A stretch of DNA of 38,777 nucleotides, from assembly GCA_031286995.1 (NCBI GenBank), contig JAITTS010000015.1:1-38777 (forward strand), written 5' to 3'. The notes under the pieces were generated by a model that was not told where the DNA came from, searched no databases, and saw only the letters and a list, made by a program, of their open reading frames with translations. Below, one piece after another: positions 14,322 through 22,060 of the stretch. Numbering within the stretch: the stretch's first letter is position 1; each line of letters opens with the position of its first letter. The position numbers and the translations under genes were made by a program. The stretch is from Oscillospiraceae bacterium. GTDB taxonomy: Bacteria > Bacillota > Clostridia > Christensenellales > Aristaeellaceae.

Positions 14322-15096
14322 CGAAGCACACCTCCTCGGCCGGAAACACCGGGCCATCCACGCACACCCGGCGATACGCGCCCTGCCCATCCATCGCCCG
14401 TGTCTTGCAGGCGCACACCAAGCAGGCGCCCAGGCCGCAGGCCATATATTCCTCCAACGAAAGCTGGCAGGGTATCTTCTCGGGCACCGCCAGGCGCTGT
14501 ACGGTGCGCAGCATGGGCGTGGGGCCGCAGGCGAGGATCAAATCCGGCGGCTCTTCCTCAATGGCCGCGCGCAGCAGATCGGATACCTGGCCGCGCGCGC
14601 CCAGGCCGCCGTCATCCGTGGTCACTTGCACGGGGCAGGGCGCTTGCTGTATGCCGTAAGCAAAAGCCGCCCCGCGAAAGCCAAAGAAAGCCGCGCACCG
14701 CCTGCCGGGGGCAAAGGCATCCATGGCGAAGCGGATGGGCGCCACGCCCACGCCCCCACCTACGAAGAAGATACGTTGCGCCTGCCCCGCGTCAAAGCCC
14801 CGGCCCAGCGGCCCCAGCACCGCCAGCGTATCCCCGGGCCGCGCGCCGCACAGCGCCAGCGTGCCCGGGCCCACGGTCTGTATGGCCAAATCCAGCACCC
14901 CTTCCTGGGGGCGCGCCGCCATCACGCTGATGGGCCGCCGTAACAGGCGCTGCTGACCGGCGCCCGGCAGGCGTATATGCACAAACTGTCCCGGTGAGAT
15001 ACCTTGGGCCAGCAGATCCGGTGCGTGCAGGCGCAAAAGATAAATGCCGCGGGCGATCGCATCCACCCCCGCGACCCGTGCCATGGTGTGCTGCAT
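14314..15096 (-). CDS. pyrK: Dihydroorotate dehydrogenase B, electron transfer subunit
   Basis: The 260-residue FAD/[2Fe-2S] protein passes electrons from PyrD to NAD+. The FAD-binding barrel contains RRPISVM (53-59), and the NAD-binding part contains VGGGVGVAPI (112-121) and LACGPTPML (188-196). The [2Fe-2S] ligands are C220, C225, C228 and C245 in CGLGACLVCAC and RRVCVDGPVF. AGGAGG lies 5 bases before the ATG. It sits between pyrF (17-base gap) and pyrD (8-base overlap). Confidence 0.96.
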   Translation of the reverse strand: MQHTMARVAGVDAIARGIYLLRLHAPDLLAQGISPGQFVHIRLPGAGQQRLLRRPISVMAARPQEGVLDLAIQTVGPGTLALCGARPGDTLAVLGPLGRGFDAGQAQRIFFVGGGVGVAPIRFAMDAFAPGRRCAAFFGFRGAAFAYGIQQAPCPVQVTTDDGGLGARGQVSDLLRAAIEEEPPDLILACGPTPMLRTVQRLAVPEKIPCQLSLEEYMACGLGACLVCACKTRAMDGQGAYRRVCVDGPVFPAEEVCFDG

Positions 15097-15113
15097 ATGT
15101 ACCTCCTATAGCG

Positions 15114-16046
15114 CTAGCGCAGCGCCTTGCCCGCGGATGCCAAAGCGGACGCGATCTCATCCCGCATGCGCAGGGCTTCTTGCCGGGCCGCTTGCGCAAA
15201 GGGCACACCGGGCCGCTTTTGCCAGGCGCACAGCACGCTGCGCGAGGCGTTGATCACCGCGCCGCCGCCCCGTCCGTCAAAGCATACCGCCAGATCCGCG
15301 CCTGTGGCCCCCTGCGCCCCGTAGCCCGGCACCAGAAAGAAGGTATGGGGCATGCGCGCCCGCAAGGCCGCCGCCTGGGCCGGATAAGTGGCGCCCACCA
15401 CCGCGCCCACGGCGCTGTAGCCCTCTTGCCCGATGCACTGCGCCCCCCAGCGGGCCACCAGGTCGCCCACGCGCTCGTACAGGGGCCGGCCTTCCACCAG
15501 CAAATCCTGCAATTGACCGGATGAGGGGTTACTGGTCTTCACCAGCACAAACGCGCCGCGCCCGTGCGCCGCACAGGCAGCCACAAAGGGCGCCACGCTG
15601 TCCTCCCCCAAGTAGGGGGTGACGGTGGCAAAATCCGCCGCGAAGGCGCGATACACCCGCCCGTCCAGCGCCGCACAGCCCAGATAAGCATCCGCGTAGG
15701 CTTCGGCGGTGGAACCGATGTCGTTGCGCTTCACATCCGCAATCACCGAAAGCCCGCGCTTGCGCGCATAGGCCAGGGTTTTGGCAAAAGCGCGCATGCC
15801 CGGCGGGCCGTACAGCTCGTAACAAGCCGCCTGTACCTTAACCCCCGGCACGATATCCGCCAGGGCGTCGATGAGAGCGCGATTGAAGGCGAAGAGCGCC
15901 CGGCTGACAGACGCCGGGGTGCGCGCGCCGGGGATCTGATCCCGCAAAAAATCCTGCGGCAGGTGCTCCAGTCTCGTATCCAGCCCGATGACCGACGGGT
16001 TGCGCATGCCCCGGATGCGCCGGATCAACTCATCCATCGCTTGCAC
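15114..16046 (-). CDS. pyrF: Orotidine 5'-phosphate decarboxylase (type 2)
   Basis: The product of about 310 residues decarboxylates OMP to UMP, the last step of the pathway. The catalytic motif is DVKRNDIGSTA (D104, K106, D109), preceded by VIGLDTRLEHLP and VKVQAACYELYGPPG. The length, larger than the 230-residue type 1 enzymes, places it in the PyrF type 2 group. The start is GTG 16046: GGGGGGA lies 6 bases upstream, overlapping the end of pyrC, and the start is 2 bases after the pyrC stop codon. ATG 16037 (MDELIRR) is the alternative, but too far from the ribosome site. The open frame continues further upstream only as a shadow of pyrC. Confidence 0.95.
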   Translation of the reverse strand: MQAMDELIRRIRGMRNPSVIGLDTRLEHLPQDFLRDQIPGARTPASVSRALFAFNRALIDALADIVPGVKVQAACYELYGPPGMRAFAKTLAYARKRGLSVIADVKRNDIGSTAEAYADAYLGCAALDGRVYRAFAADFATVTPYLGEDSVAPFVAACAAHGRGAFVLVKTSNPSSGQLQDLLVEGRPLYERVGDLVARWGAQCIGQEGYSAVGAVVGATYPAQAAALRARMPHTFFLVPGYGAQGATGADLAVCFDGRGGGAVINASRSVLCAWQKRPGVPFAQAARQEALRMRDEIASALASAGKALR

Positions 16047-16048
16047 AA

Positions 16049-17329
16049 TCAATCCCCCCACACCGGGCGCCCGGCCACATAGGTGCGGCGCACGCAGCCC
16101 GTGTATGTGTTGCCCACGAAAGGTGTATTTTTGCCTTTGGATTGAAACCGCGCGGGATCCACCACCCAGCGCTTGGCCGGGTCTATCAGCACCACATCCC
16201 CCGGCGCGCCCACCGAGAGCGTGCCGCCCGGCAGGCCCAGAATGGCCGCCGGCGCGCACGTCATGCGCCGCACCAGCTCGCCCGGGGTCAAGTAGCTCGC
16301 CTCCACCAGGTGCGTCCAGCACAAGGCAAAGGCGGTCTCAAACCCGCTGATGCCCGATGCGGCCAGGAGGTATTCCACTTTCTTTTCATCCGCGTGGTGG
16401 GGAGCGTGATCCGTAGCGATGCAATCCAGCGCGCCATCCGCCAGTCCCGCGATGCAGGCCAGCCGATCCTGCTCGGTGCGCAGGGGCGGGTTGACGCGGG
16501 TGTTGGGGTCATACTGCGCCACCCACGCATCTGTGGCCGCCAAGTAGTGGGGCGCGGTCTCCGCCGTCACCCGCGCGCCGCGCGCCTTGGCATCCCGTAT
16601 CAACTGCACGCTGCCCTGGGTGGAGACGTGACAGATGTGCACGCGCTTGCCCAGGGCCTCGGCTATCAAGATATCGCGGGCCACCGCGGCCTCTTCCGCC
16701 GCGCGGGTGGCGCCACGCAGGCCAAGGCGGGTGGACATCTCGCCCTCGTTCATCACGCCGCCATCCACCAGATCCATATCCTCGCTGTGGCAGAGCACGG
16801 GCAGGTCGAAGTAATCCGCGTACTGCAGGGCCAGGCGCAGCATGCGCCCGCTGCGCACCGGCCTGCCGTCGTCGGATACGGCCACGGCGCCCGCGGCCTT
16901 CATCTCACCTATCTCGGCCAATTCCGCGCCATCCAGGCCCTTTGTGACCGCCCCAATGGGGTACACCCGCACGCCGCTGCCCACGCGCCCGGCCTGCTGC
17001 CGGATGAAGGCGGTGACCGCCGCGCAATCGTTGACCGGATGGGTGTTGGCCATGCAGCACACGCTGGTAAACCCACCGGCAGCCGCGGCGCGTGTACCGC
17101 TGGCGATATCCTCCTTGTACTCGTAGCCCGGCTCCCGCAAGTGGCAGTGTATATCCACCAGACCGGGCAGCACCAGCAACCCCGCAGCATCCACCGCCTG
17201 GGCATCCGGCGCGTCTATGCGCTCGGCCACGGCCGCCACCAGGCCATCCTCTATCAACAGATCACAGGCCCCATCCAGATTGTTCGCCGGGTCTATCACC
17301 CGGCCCCCGCGCACCAAGAGCTTGCTCAC
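16049..17329 (-). CDS. pyrC: Dihydroorotase (class I)
   Basis: The 426-residue zinc amidohydrolase closes carbamoyl-aspartate to dihydroorotate. Metal ligands visible: H61 and H63 in DIHCHLREPG, D153 in VSDDG, H181 in CHSED, H234 in HICHVST and D307 in ATDHAPH. The length and motif order fit the Bacillus PyrC class. It starts with GTG 17329, which overlaps the pyrB stop (GTGA), and ends 2 bases before pyrF, so the three genes are tightly coupled. Confidence 0.96.
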   Translation of the reverse strand: MSKLLVRGGRVIDPANNLDGACDLLIEDGLVAAVAERIDAPDAQAVDAAGLLVLPGLVDIHCHLREPGYEYKEDIASGTRAAAAGGFTSVCCMANTHPVNDCAAVTAFIRQQAGRVGSGVRVYPIGAVTKGLDGAELAEIGEMKAAGAVAVSDDGRPVRSGRMLRLALQYADYFDLPVLCHSEDMDLVDGGVMNEGEMSTRLGLRGATRAAEEAAVARDILIAEALGKRVHICHVSTQGSVQLIRDAKARGARVTAETAPHYLAATDAWVAQYDPNTRVNPPLRTEQDRLACIAGLADGALDCIATDHAPHHADEKKVEYLLAASGISGFETAFALCWTHLVEASYLTPGELVRRMTCAPAAILGLPGGTLSVGAPGDVVLIDPAKRWVVDPARFQSKGKNTPFVGNTYTGCVRRTYVAGRPVWGD

Positions 17330-18255
17330 GCGCCTGCCCCCTTTCTGGTCAGCAGGTACAGCAGCGCCATGCGCACCGCTACGCCCCCCTGCACCTGTTC
17401 CGTAATCACAGACTGCACGCCATCCGCCACATCGCTGGCAATCTCTACCCCTCGGTTCATAGGCCCCGGATGCATCACCAGGGCGCCCGGTTTGGCCAGG
17501 GCGAGCCGCTTCTTATCAATGCCCCAGTGGGCGCAATACTCCCGTACGGATGGGAAGAGCCCCCTTTGCTGCCGCTCCAGCTGAATGCGCAGGGCCATCA
17601 CCACATCCGCGCCCGCCAGCGCGTCCTCTACCGTGGGGGCAACCACGGCCCCGGTTCGCGCTATCTCGGGGGGCAACAGCGTGGGTGGCGCGCACAGCAC
17701 CACCTGCGCGCCCATGGCTGTGAGCCCCAGCACATTGGATCTGGCCACACGGCTGTGCGCCACGTCGCCCACAATGGCCACGCGCAGGCCCGCCAGGCCG
17801 CCCAGGTGCGCGCGCATGGTCAGCATATCCAGCAAGGCCTGGGTTGGGTGCTCGTGCATGCCATCCCCTGCGTTGATGACTGCGGCCTTGACGTGGGCGG
17901 CCAGCAGGTGCGGCGCGCCTGCCATGGGATGGCGAATGATAATGACATCCGTGCCCATCTGATCCAGCGTGACGCCGGTATCAATGAGGGTTTCTCCCTT
18001 GGACACGCTGGATGCGGACGCGGAGATGTTGGCCGACGCGGCGGACATGTACTTGCTGGCCAGCTCAAAGGACATGCGGGTACGGGTGCTGTTTTCGTAA
18101 AACAGCGTGACGATAGATTTGCCCTGCAGGTGCGGTGTCTTTTTCGTGTTTGCGTACAGAATGCTGCGCATCATGTCAGCGGTGTTCAGTATCTCCTCAA
18201 TCTCGTGGGCGGGCACATCTTGCAGGCCCAGCAGATCCTTGCGCGTAAGCGGCAC
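17326..18255 (-). CDS. pyrB: Aspartate carbamoyltransferase catalytic chain
   Basis: The 309-residue enzyme makes carbamoyl-aspartate from carbamoyl phosphate and aspartate. Signature motifs: STRTR (56-60) for carbamoyl phosphate, SKGET (Lys86), HPTQALLD (136-143) and HPGPMNRGVE near the end. No pyrI regulatory-chain gene is present, as usual for Firmicutes. The start is GTG 18255 with GGAAGG about 6 bases upstream. A strong intrinsic terminator lies between uraA and this gene, so its expression depends on read-through or an attenuator. Confidence 0.96.
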   Translation of the reverse strand: MPLTRKDLLGLQDVPAHEIEEILNTADMMRSILYANTKKTPHLQGKSIVTLFYENSTRTRMSFELASKYMSAASANISASASSVSKGETLIDTGVTLDQMGTDVIIIRHPMAGAPHLLAAHVKAAVINAGDGMHEHPTQALLDMLTMRAHLGGLAGLRVAIVGDVAHSRVARSNVLGLTAMGAQVVLCAPPTLLPPEIARTGAVVAPTVEDALAGADVVMALRIQLERQQRGLFPSVREYCAHWGIDKKRLALAKPGALVMHPGPMNRGVEIASDVADGVQSVITEQVQGGVAVRMALLYLLTRKGAGA

Positions 18256-18292
18256 GTGGCACCTTCCTTTCGGCTGCGGGCCTCGGCCCTGT

Positions 18293-18326
18293 GAAAAAAG
18301 GCGACAAGCCGCGAGACTTGCCGCCT
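18293..18326 (-). terminator. Intrinsic terminator/possible attenuator between uraA and pyrB
   Basis: On the minus strand AGGCGGCAAG pairs with CTTGTCGCCT (10 bp with one G-U pair, loop of 8), and is followed by six T residues. It sits within the pyr operon, in the place where Bacillus operons have a PyrR attenuator between pyrP and pyrB. I found no PyrR consensus loop before it. Two small hairpins (GGUC/GACC and ACAA/UUGU) precede it. Confidence 0.8.
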
Positions 18327-18366
18327 TTCTACAACAAATATTGTGGTCGCCCGGTAAGACCAGGCT

Positions 18367-19653
18367 TCAGGCATCTTTTTCGATGTGCGCGGGCAGCGCC
18401 TTGTTGAGCACAATGCCCAAGATGGCCGCCAGGGCCGTGCCGCTGAAGGCGATATCCCCAAAGTTTTCGGTATGGAAGGAGATGCTGGCCCCGCCCAGGC
18501 CGAACACCAGCATGACGGCCACAATCAGCAGGTTGCGGGTGGCCTTAAAATCCACCCCGTTTCCCACCAGGGTGCGCAGGCCGACCGCCGCGATCATACC
18601 AAAGAGCACCACGGATACGCCGCCCATCACCGGGCCTGGCAGGGTTTGCAGCAGCGCGCCCAGCTTGCCGAACAGGGAGAGCAGAATGGCGATGCAGGCC
18701 GCGATGCGCAGGGTGACCGGATTATAGTTGCCCGTGGCGGCCAGCACGCCGGTGTTCTCGCTGTAAGTGGTGTTGGCCGGGCCGCCCAGCAGGCCCGCCA
18801 GCATGGTGGCCCCGCCGTCGCCGATCAGCGTGCGGTGCAGGCCGGGATCCTTCACAAAATCCTTGCCCACCACCGCGCCGTTGGCCGTGATGTCGCCAAT
18901 GTGCTCCACGAAAGTGACGATGGCGATGGGCGCTATCATGCAGATGGCCTTGATGCCAAAGCGGGGCAAGAACACGGCGGGCAGGCTGATCCAGGCCGCA
19001 TCACGCACGGGCTGCATGTTGACCAGCGGCACGCCGAGCCAGGTGAGCACAGCGGATGCCAGGTAGCCAAAGACGATGCCAAAGAGCACCGGCACCAGCT
19101 TAAAGAGGCCCTTGGCCCACAGGGAGATGCCCATGATGCTGGCGATGGTGACCAGCGCCACCAGCCAGTTCCAACCCACGGAGACCGTGCCCATTGGGGA
19201 AACGATGCTGCTGATAGCCGTTGGGGCCAGCATCATGCCGATAATGATGATCATGGGGCCGGTGACCACGGGGGGGAAAAAGCTCTTGATCCGGTTCGCA
19301 CCCAGCCACAGCACCAGCGCGGCCAGCACCAGATAGAGCGCGCCAGCCACGACGATGGCCCCCGTGGCGTAAGACAGGCCGTAATTGGGATCGCCATCCT
19401 TGGCGTACATACCCGCCACGGTGACGATGCCCGCGATGAACGCGAAGCTGGAGCCAAGGTACGTAGGCACCTTGCCCTTGGTGCACAGGTGAAAAAACAG
19501 CGTGCCCAGGCCGGCGCAGAGCAGGGCCACGGAGGGATTCAGCCCGGTGAGGGCGGGCACGAGCACCGTGGCGCCAAACATGGCGAACACGTGCTGAATG
19601 CCCAAAATGATCAGTTTGCCGGTGCTGTCCTTTTGCGGGGCGTTTTGTGACAT
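18367..19653 (-). CDS. uraA: Uracil permease (NCS2 family)
   Basis: The 428-residue membrane transporter of the NCS2 family imports uracil with protons. Features seen: the N-terminal IILGIQHVFAMFGATVLVPAL helix, the long hydrophobic helices that follow, the conserved FVEHIGDI segment and the GGPANTTYSENTG motif. About 14 membrane segments are expected. The start at 19653 has AAGGAGG 8 bases upstream; the upstream ATG at 19683 is before the ribosome site. It is the second gene after pyrR, equivalent to pyrP of Bacillus, and it allows uracil salvage to be co-regulated with synthesis. Confidence 0.95.
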   Translation of the reverse strand: MSQNAPQKDSTGKLIILGIQHVFAMFGATVLVPALTGLNPSVALLCAGLGTLFFHLCTKGKVPTYLGSSFAFIAGIVTVAGMYAKDGDPNYGLSYATGAIVVAGALYLVLAALVLWLGANRIKSFFPPVVTGPMIIIIGMMLAPTAISSIVSPMGTVSVGWNWLVALVTIASIMGISLWAKGLFKLVPVLFGIVFGYLASAVLTWLGVPLVNMQPVRDAAWISLPAVFLPRFGIKAICMIAPIAIVTFVEHIGDITANGAVVGKDFVKDPGLHRTLIGDGGATMLAGLLGGPANTTYSENTGVLAATGNYNPVTLRIAACIAILLSLFGKLGALLQTLPGPVMGGVSVVLFGMIAAVGLRTLVGNGVDFKATRNLLIVAVMLVFGLGGASISFHTENFGDIAFSGTALAAILGIVLNKALPAHIEKDA

Positions 19654-19700
19654 GGGGGTTTCCTCCTTAACGTATGGTGTCATGCGTTCGTATTGATCAG

Positions 19701-19715
19701 CCGCCCGGGGGGCGG
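19701..19715 (-). other. GC-rich stem-loop between pyrR and uraA
   Basis: CCGCCC and GGGCGG pair around a 3-base loop directly after the pyrR stop codon. An outer ATTGA/TCAAT pairing can extend it. There is no T-run, so it is not a classical terminator; an effect on mRNA stability or processing is possible. Confidence 0.5.
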
Positions 19716-19716
19716 G

Positions 19717-20271
19717 TCAATCCTTGTCGTAGAGCAACACATCCATGCGGCCATCAAACCGCGGCACGTGCACGCCCACCACCTCGCTCTGGGCCGTGGG
19801 CACGTTTTTGCCAATGTAGTCGGCGCGGATTGGCAGCTCGCGGTGCCCTCTGTCGATGAGCACAGCCAACTGAATGCGCCTGGGCCTGCCCATCTCAATG
19901 AGGGCATCCATGGCGGATCGGGCGGTGCGGCCCGTATAGAGCACATCATCCACCATCACCAGGGCTTTGCCGTTGATATCAAAGGGAATATCCGTGCCGT
20001 TGACCACCGGATGCTCGGAGAGCAGGGACAGGTCATCCCGGTACAGGGTGATATCCAGCACGCCCACGGGCACATCCGCACCCTCCACATCCCGTATCAC
20101 GCGGGCCAGTTCCTTGGCCAGGGGCACGCCTCTGCGCTGTATACCCACCAGCAGCAGCCCTTGCGTGCCGCCGTTCTTTTCGATGATTTCGTGGGCTATG
20201 CGCACCAGGGCGCGCTGCATGGCGGCCCCATCCATGATGGTCGCCTTTTCCCGCAGGTTATGCGCGGCCAT
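19717..20271 (-). CDS. pyrR: PyrR: pyr operon RNA-binding attenuator protein / uracil phosphoribosyltransferase
   Basis: The 184-residue protein binds the pyr leader RNA in the presence of UMP and promotes termination; it often also has uracil phosphoribosyltransferase activity. Its signature is the PRTase motif [13 protein letters not shown] (106-118), with [21 protein letters not shown] at the N-terminus and [10 protein letters not shown] (44-53). The length matches Bacillus PyrR. The start was set at 20271 ([10 protein letters not shown]) from alignment memory; GGGAGG lies 11 bases upstream, rather far. Longer frames run into the attenuator hairpin. It is the first gene after the leader. 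Confidence 0.95.
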   Translation of the reverse strand: MAAHNLREKATIMDGAAMQRALVRIAHEIIEKNGGTQGLLLVGIQRRGVPLAKELARVIRDVEGADVPVGVLDITLYRDDLSLLSEHPVVNGTDIPFDINGKALVMVDDVLYTGRTARSAMDALIEMGRPRRIQLAVLIDRGHRELPIRADYIGKNVPTAQSEVVGVHVPRFDGRMDVLLYDKD

Positions 20272-20321
20272 GCGGAACGCCACCTCCCTTTCCTTATGCG
20301 GCAGACGCCCGCACACGGGCA

Positions 20322-20356
20322 CAAAAAAGCCGCTCTGCCAGGTATGGCAAAGCGAC
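20322..20356 (-). terminator. Attenuator terminator in the pyr leader
   Basis: On the minus strand a 12-bp stem (GUCGCUUUGCCA with UGGCAGAGCGGC, two G-U pairs, loop of 4) is followed by TTTTTTGTG. It lies about 50 bases before pyrR. It is the termination branch of the PyrR switch described in the next entry. Confidence 0.88.
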
Positions 20357-20395
20357 GCTACGTCTGTGCGCGAAGCCTTACCAGCCTCTCTGGAC
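20341..20395 (-). promoter_or_regulatory. PyrR binding loop and antiterminator of the pyr operon leader
   Basis: The minus-strand leader contains GUCCAGAGAGGCU (20383-20395), which matches the known PyrR recognition consensus (ARUCCNGNGAGGYU) nearly perfectly. Just after it, GGUAAGGC (20375-20382) can pair with GCCAUACC (20341-20348), 7 of 8 positions. GCCAUACC belongs to the 5' arm and loop of the terminator, so antiterminator and terminator exclude each other. This is the standard three-hairpin arrangement: UMP-bound PyrR stabilises the first loop and favours termination. The leader starts at the promoter at 20429-20457. I infer the mechanism from the sequence match. Confidence 0.88.
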
Positions 20396-20428
20396 CGATT
20401 TAAAGGCGCATGTATCTATCCGATTCGC

Positions 20429-20457
20429 AGTATACCACGGGTGGCAGCATTTGTCTA
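20429..20457 (-). promoter_or_regulatory. Promoter of the pyr operon
   Basis: On the minus strand TAGACA (20452-20457) and TATACT (20429-20434) are spaced by 17 bases, with TGG directly before the -10 (extended -10). Transcription is predicted to begin near 20422, about 150 bases before pyrR, leaving room for the attenuator. Confidence 0.85.
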
Positions 20458-20480
20458 CACGCGGACAAAAAGTTCTATTT

Positions 20481-20500
20481 TTCGCAATGTTTCGCAATCA
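20481..20500. repeat. Tandem 10-bp direct repeat upstream of the pyr promoter
   Basis: TTCGCAAT occurs twice at exactly 10-base spacing (20481-20488 and 20491-20498) in an AT-rich patch between the comEA stop codon and the pyr -35 box. The one-turn period could place it as an upstream activating element. Confidence 0.45.
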
Positions 20501-20520
20501 AATTTTTAAAATTGAGCGGT

Positions 20521-20922
20521 TTAAAGCTCCAAGTATTGGCACAGGGTATCGTACAGCTTATCCCCTACGCCCTGCACCTGCTTTAACTGCGCCAGCACCG
20601 CAAACCCGCCCAGCTCGGCCCTGTAGGCCACGATGCGCCCGGCCAGCGCCTCGCCCACGCCGGGGATGGCTGTCAGCATCCAAGCGGCGGCCTCATTCAC
20701 CTTCAGCTTGGCGCGCGCCGCGCCGGGCATGGGGGTGGCTGTATCCGGCGCGCTGGTGGGCAGCAGCAGCGTCACCTGCGGGGTGGGCGCAGGCAGCGGC
20801 TTGGCCGCGGCAATCACCCCCGCTGGTGTGCCTCGCGCCAGACCGTAAACCAGCAGCGCCGCGTACAGCCCGGCCAGCAGCGCGAAAGCCACCTTTTTGA
20901 CGGGATTCGTCTCTTTAAACAA
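20521..20922 (-). CDS. ComEA-like helix-hairpin-helix DNA-binding protein
   Basis: The 133-residue protein has a hydrophobic N-terminal anchor (residues 10-30, KVAFALLAGLYAALLVYGLA), a Pro/Ala/Thr linker and a C-terminal helix-hairpin-helix domain. The domain has NEAAAWMLTAIPGVGEALA followed by a second IPGVG-like turn, QVQGVGDKL. ComEA binds DNA at the cell surface during uptake. The SLBB domain of full-length ComEA is absent, as in many shorter members. TTG 20922 is the start, with AGGAGGGG about 8-10 bases upstream. It is monocistronic, between the opp operon and the pyr promoter, and no other competence gene is next to it. A role in transformation is uncertain. Confidence 0.85.
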   Translation of the reverse strand: MFKETNPVKKVAFALLAGLYAALLVYGLARGTPAGVIAAAKPLPAPTPQVTLLLPTSAPDTATPMPGAARAKLKVNEAAAWMLTAIPGVGEALAGRIVAYRAELGGFAVLAQLKQVQGVGDKLYDTLCQYLEL

Positions 20923-21016
20923 CGCGCGCTCCCCTCCTCAGCCGCAAAGCCTTTCGCTCTGCGGGCAGAGCAAACCAAGAAAGCCGCGACCGGCAACCGT
21001 CCTGATGGATGATGCT

Positions 21017-21045
21017 ATTATGCCATCATGCCCCGCAAAAGGCAA
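21017..21045 (-). promoter_or_regulatory. Promoter of the comEA-like gene
   Basis: On the minus strand TTGCCT (21040-21045) and CATAAT (21017-21022) are spaced by 17 bases, with TGG before the -10. The -10 region lies inside an imperfect inverted repeat (ATGATG and CATCAT arms). The -35 overlaps a small GGCAA/TTGCC hairpin followed by TTTT that may end the opp transcript. Confidence 0.6.
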
Positions 21046-21049
21046 CCGC

Positions 21050-22060
21050 TTATTTGCCGTCGTAGAGATGGCAGACCACATGGTGCCCCGGCGTCACCTC
21101 GCGCTGCTGCGGCTCCTCGGCCTCGCAGACAGCCATACAGTGCCTGCACCGGGTGTGAAATTTGCAGCCCTTCGGCGGGTTGGCCGGGGATGGAATGCTG
21201 CCCTGCAGGATGATGCGCTGCATCTTCGCGCCGGGATCCGGCACAGGGATGGCGCTGAAGAGCGCCTGGGTGTAGGGGTGCAGGGGCTCACGAAAGATAT
21301 CGCCCTTGCCGCCAAACTCCACCAGATTGCCCAGGTACATGACCCCGACGGTATCCGAGATGTGCTCTACCACCGACAGGTCGTGCGAGATGAACAGGTA
21401 GGTAAGGCCGAACTGCCGCTGCAAATCCTTCAGCAGGTTGATGATCTGGGCCTGTATGCTCACATCCAGTGCGGATACCGGCTCGTCGCACACCACAAAC
21501 TGCGGGTTAAGCGCCAGGGCCCGGGCGATGCAGATGCGTTGGCGCTGACCACCGGAAAACTCGTGCGGGTAGCGGTTTTTGTGGTAGGGCTGCAGGCCGC
21601 AGGCCTGCATGATGCGGTCGATGTAAGCATTAAAATCCTTGGGGGATACCAGGGCATGCTCGCGCACCGCCTCGCCGATGATCTCGCCTACCGGCAGGCG
21701 CGGGCTGAGGGATGAATACGGATCCTGAAAGATGATCTGCATCTTGGGGCGCATGGCGCGCAGGCTCGCCTTCCCCAGGCTGTAAATCTCGGTGCCGTCA
21801 AAGCGCACCTCTCCGGCGGTTTTTTCCGTCAGGCGCAGAATCGTGCGGCCCACGGTGGTCTTGCCGCAGCCAGATTCCCCCACCAGGCCCATGGTCGCGC
21901 CCCTGCGGATGTCAAAACTGACGCCATCCACCGCCCGCACGTGCCCGCGCACCCGTTGGCCCAGGCCGGTCTTGATGGGGAAATACTTGCGCAGGCCGCG
22001 CACTTGCAGCAGATTATCGGCCCCCTGGGTTTGCGCCGCCGCACCGCTCAGTTCAGCCAT
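21050..22060 (-). CDS. oppF: Oligopeptide ABC transporter ATPase, OppF/DppF type
   Basis: The 336-residue ATPase energises peptide import. Walker A is GESGCGKTT (61-69), the Q-loop [11 protein letters not shown] (110-120), the signature FSGGQRQR, Walker [13 protein letters not shown], and the C-terminal oligopeptide/dipeptide transporter extension has the [10 protein letters not shown] cluster-like cysteines. The ATG overlaps the oppD end by 8 bases. It is the last gene of the operon. Confidence 0.95.
   Translation of the reverse strand: MAELSGAAAQTQGADNLLQVRGLRKYFPIKTGLGQRVRGHVRAVDGVSFDIRRGATMGLVGESGCGKTTVGRTILRLTEKTAGEVRFDGTEIYSLGKASLRAMRPKMQIIFQDPYSSLSPRLPVGEIIGEAVREHALVSPKDFNAYIDRIMQACGLQPYHKNRYPHEFSGGQRQRICIARALALNPQFVVCDEPVSALDVSIQAQIINLLKDLQRQFGLTYLFISHDLSVVEHISDTVGVMYLGNLVEFGGKGDIFREPLHPYTQALFSAIPVPDPGAKMQRIILQGSIPSPANPPKGCKFHTRCRHCMAVCEAEEPQQREVTPGHHVVCHLYDGK

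Noticed and set aside
16047-16322. N-terminal extension of PyrF by 90 residues
   Set aside because: The extended frame lies entirely in pyrC and is low-complexity; the GTG next to the pyrC stop codon has the ribosome site.
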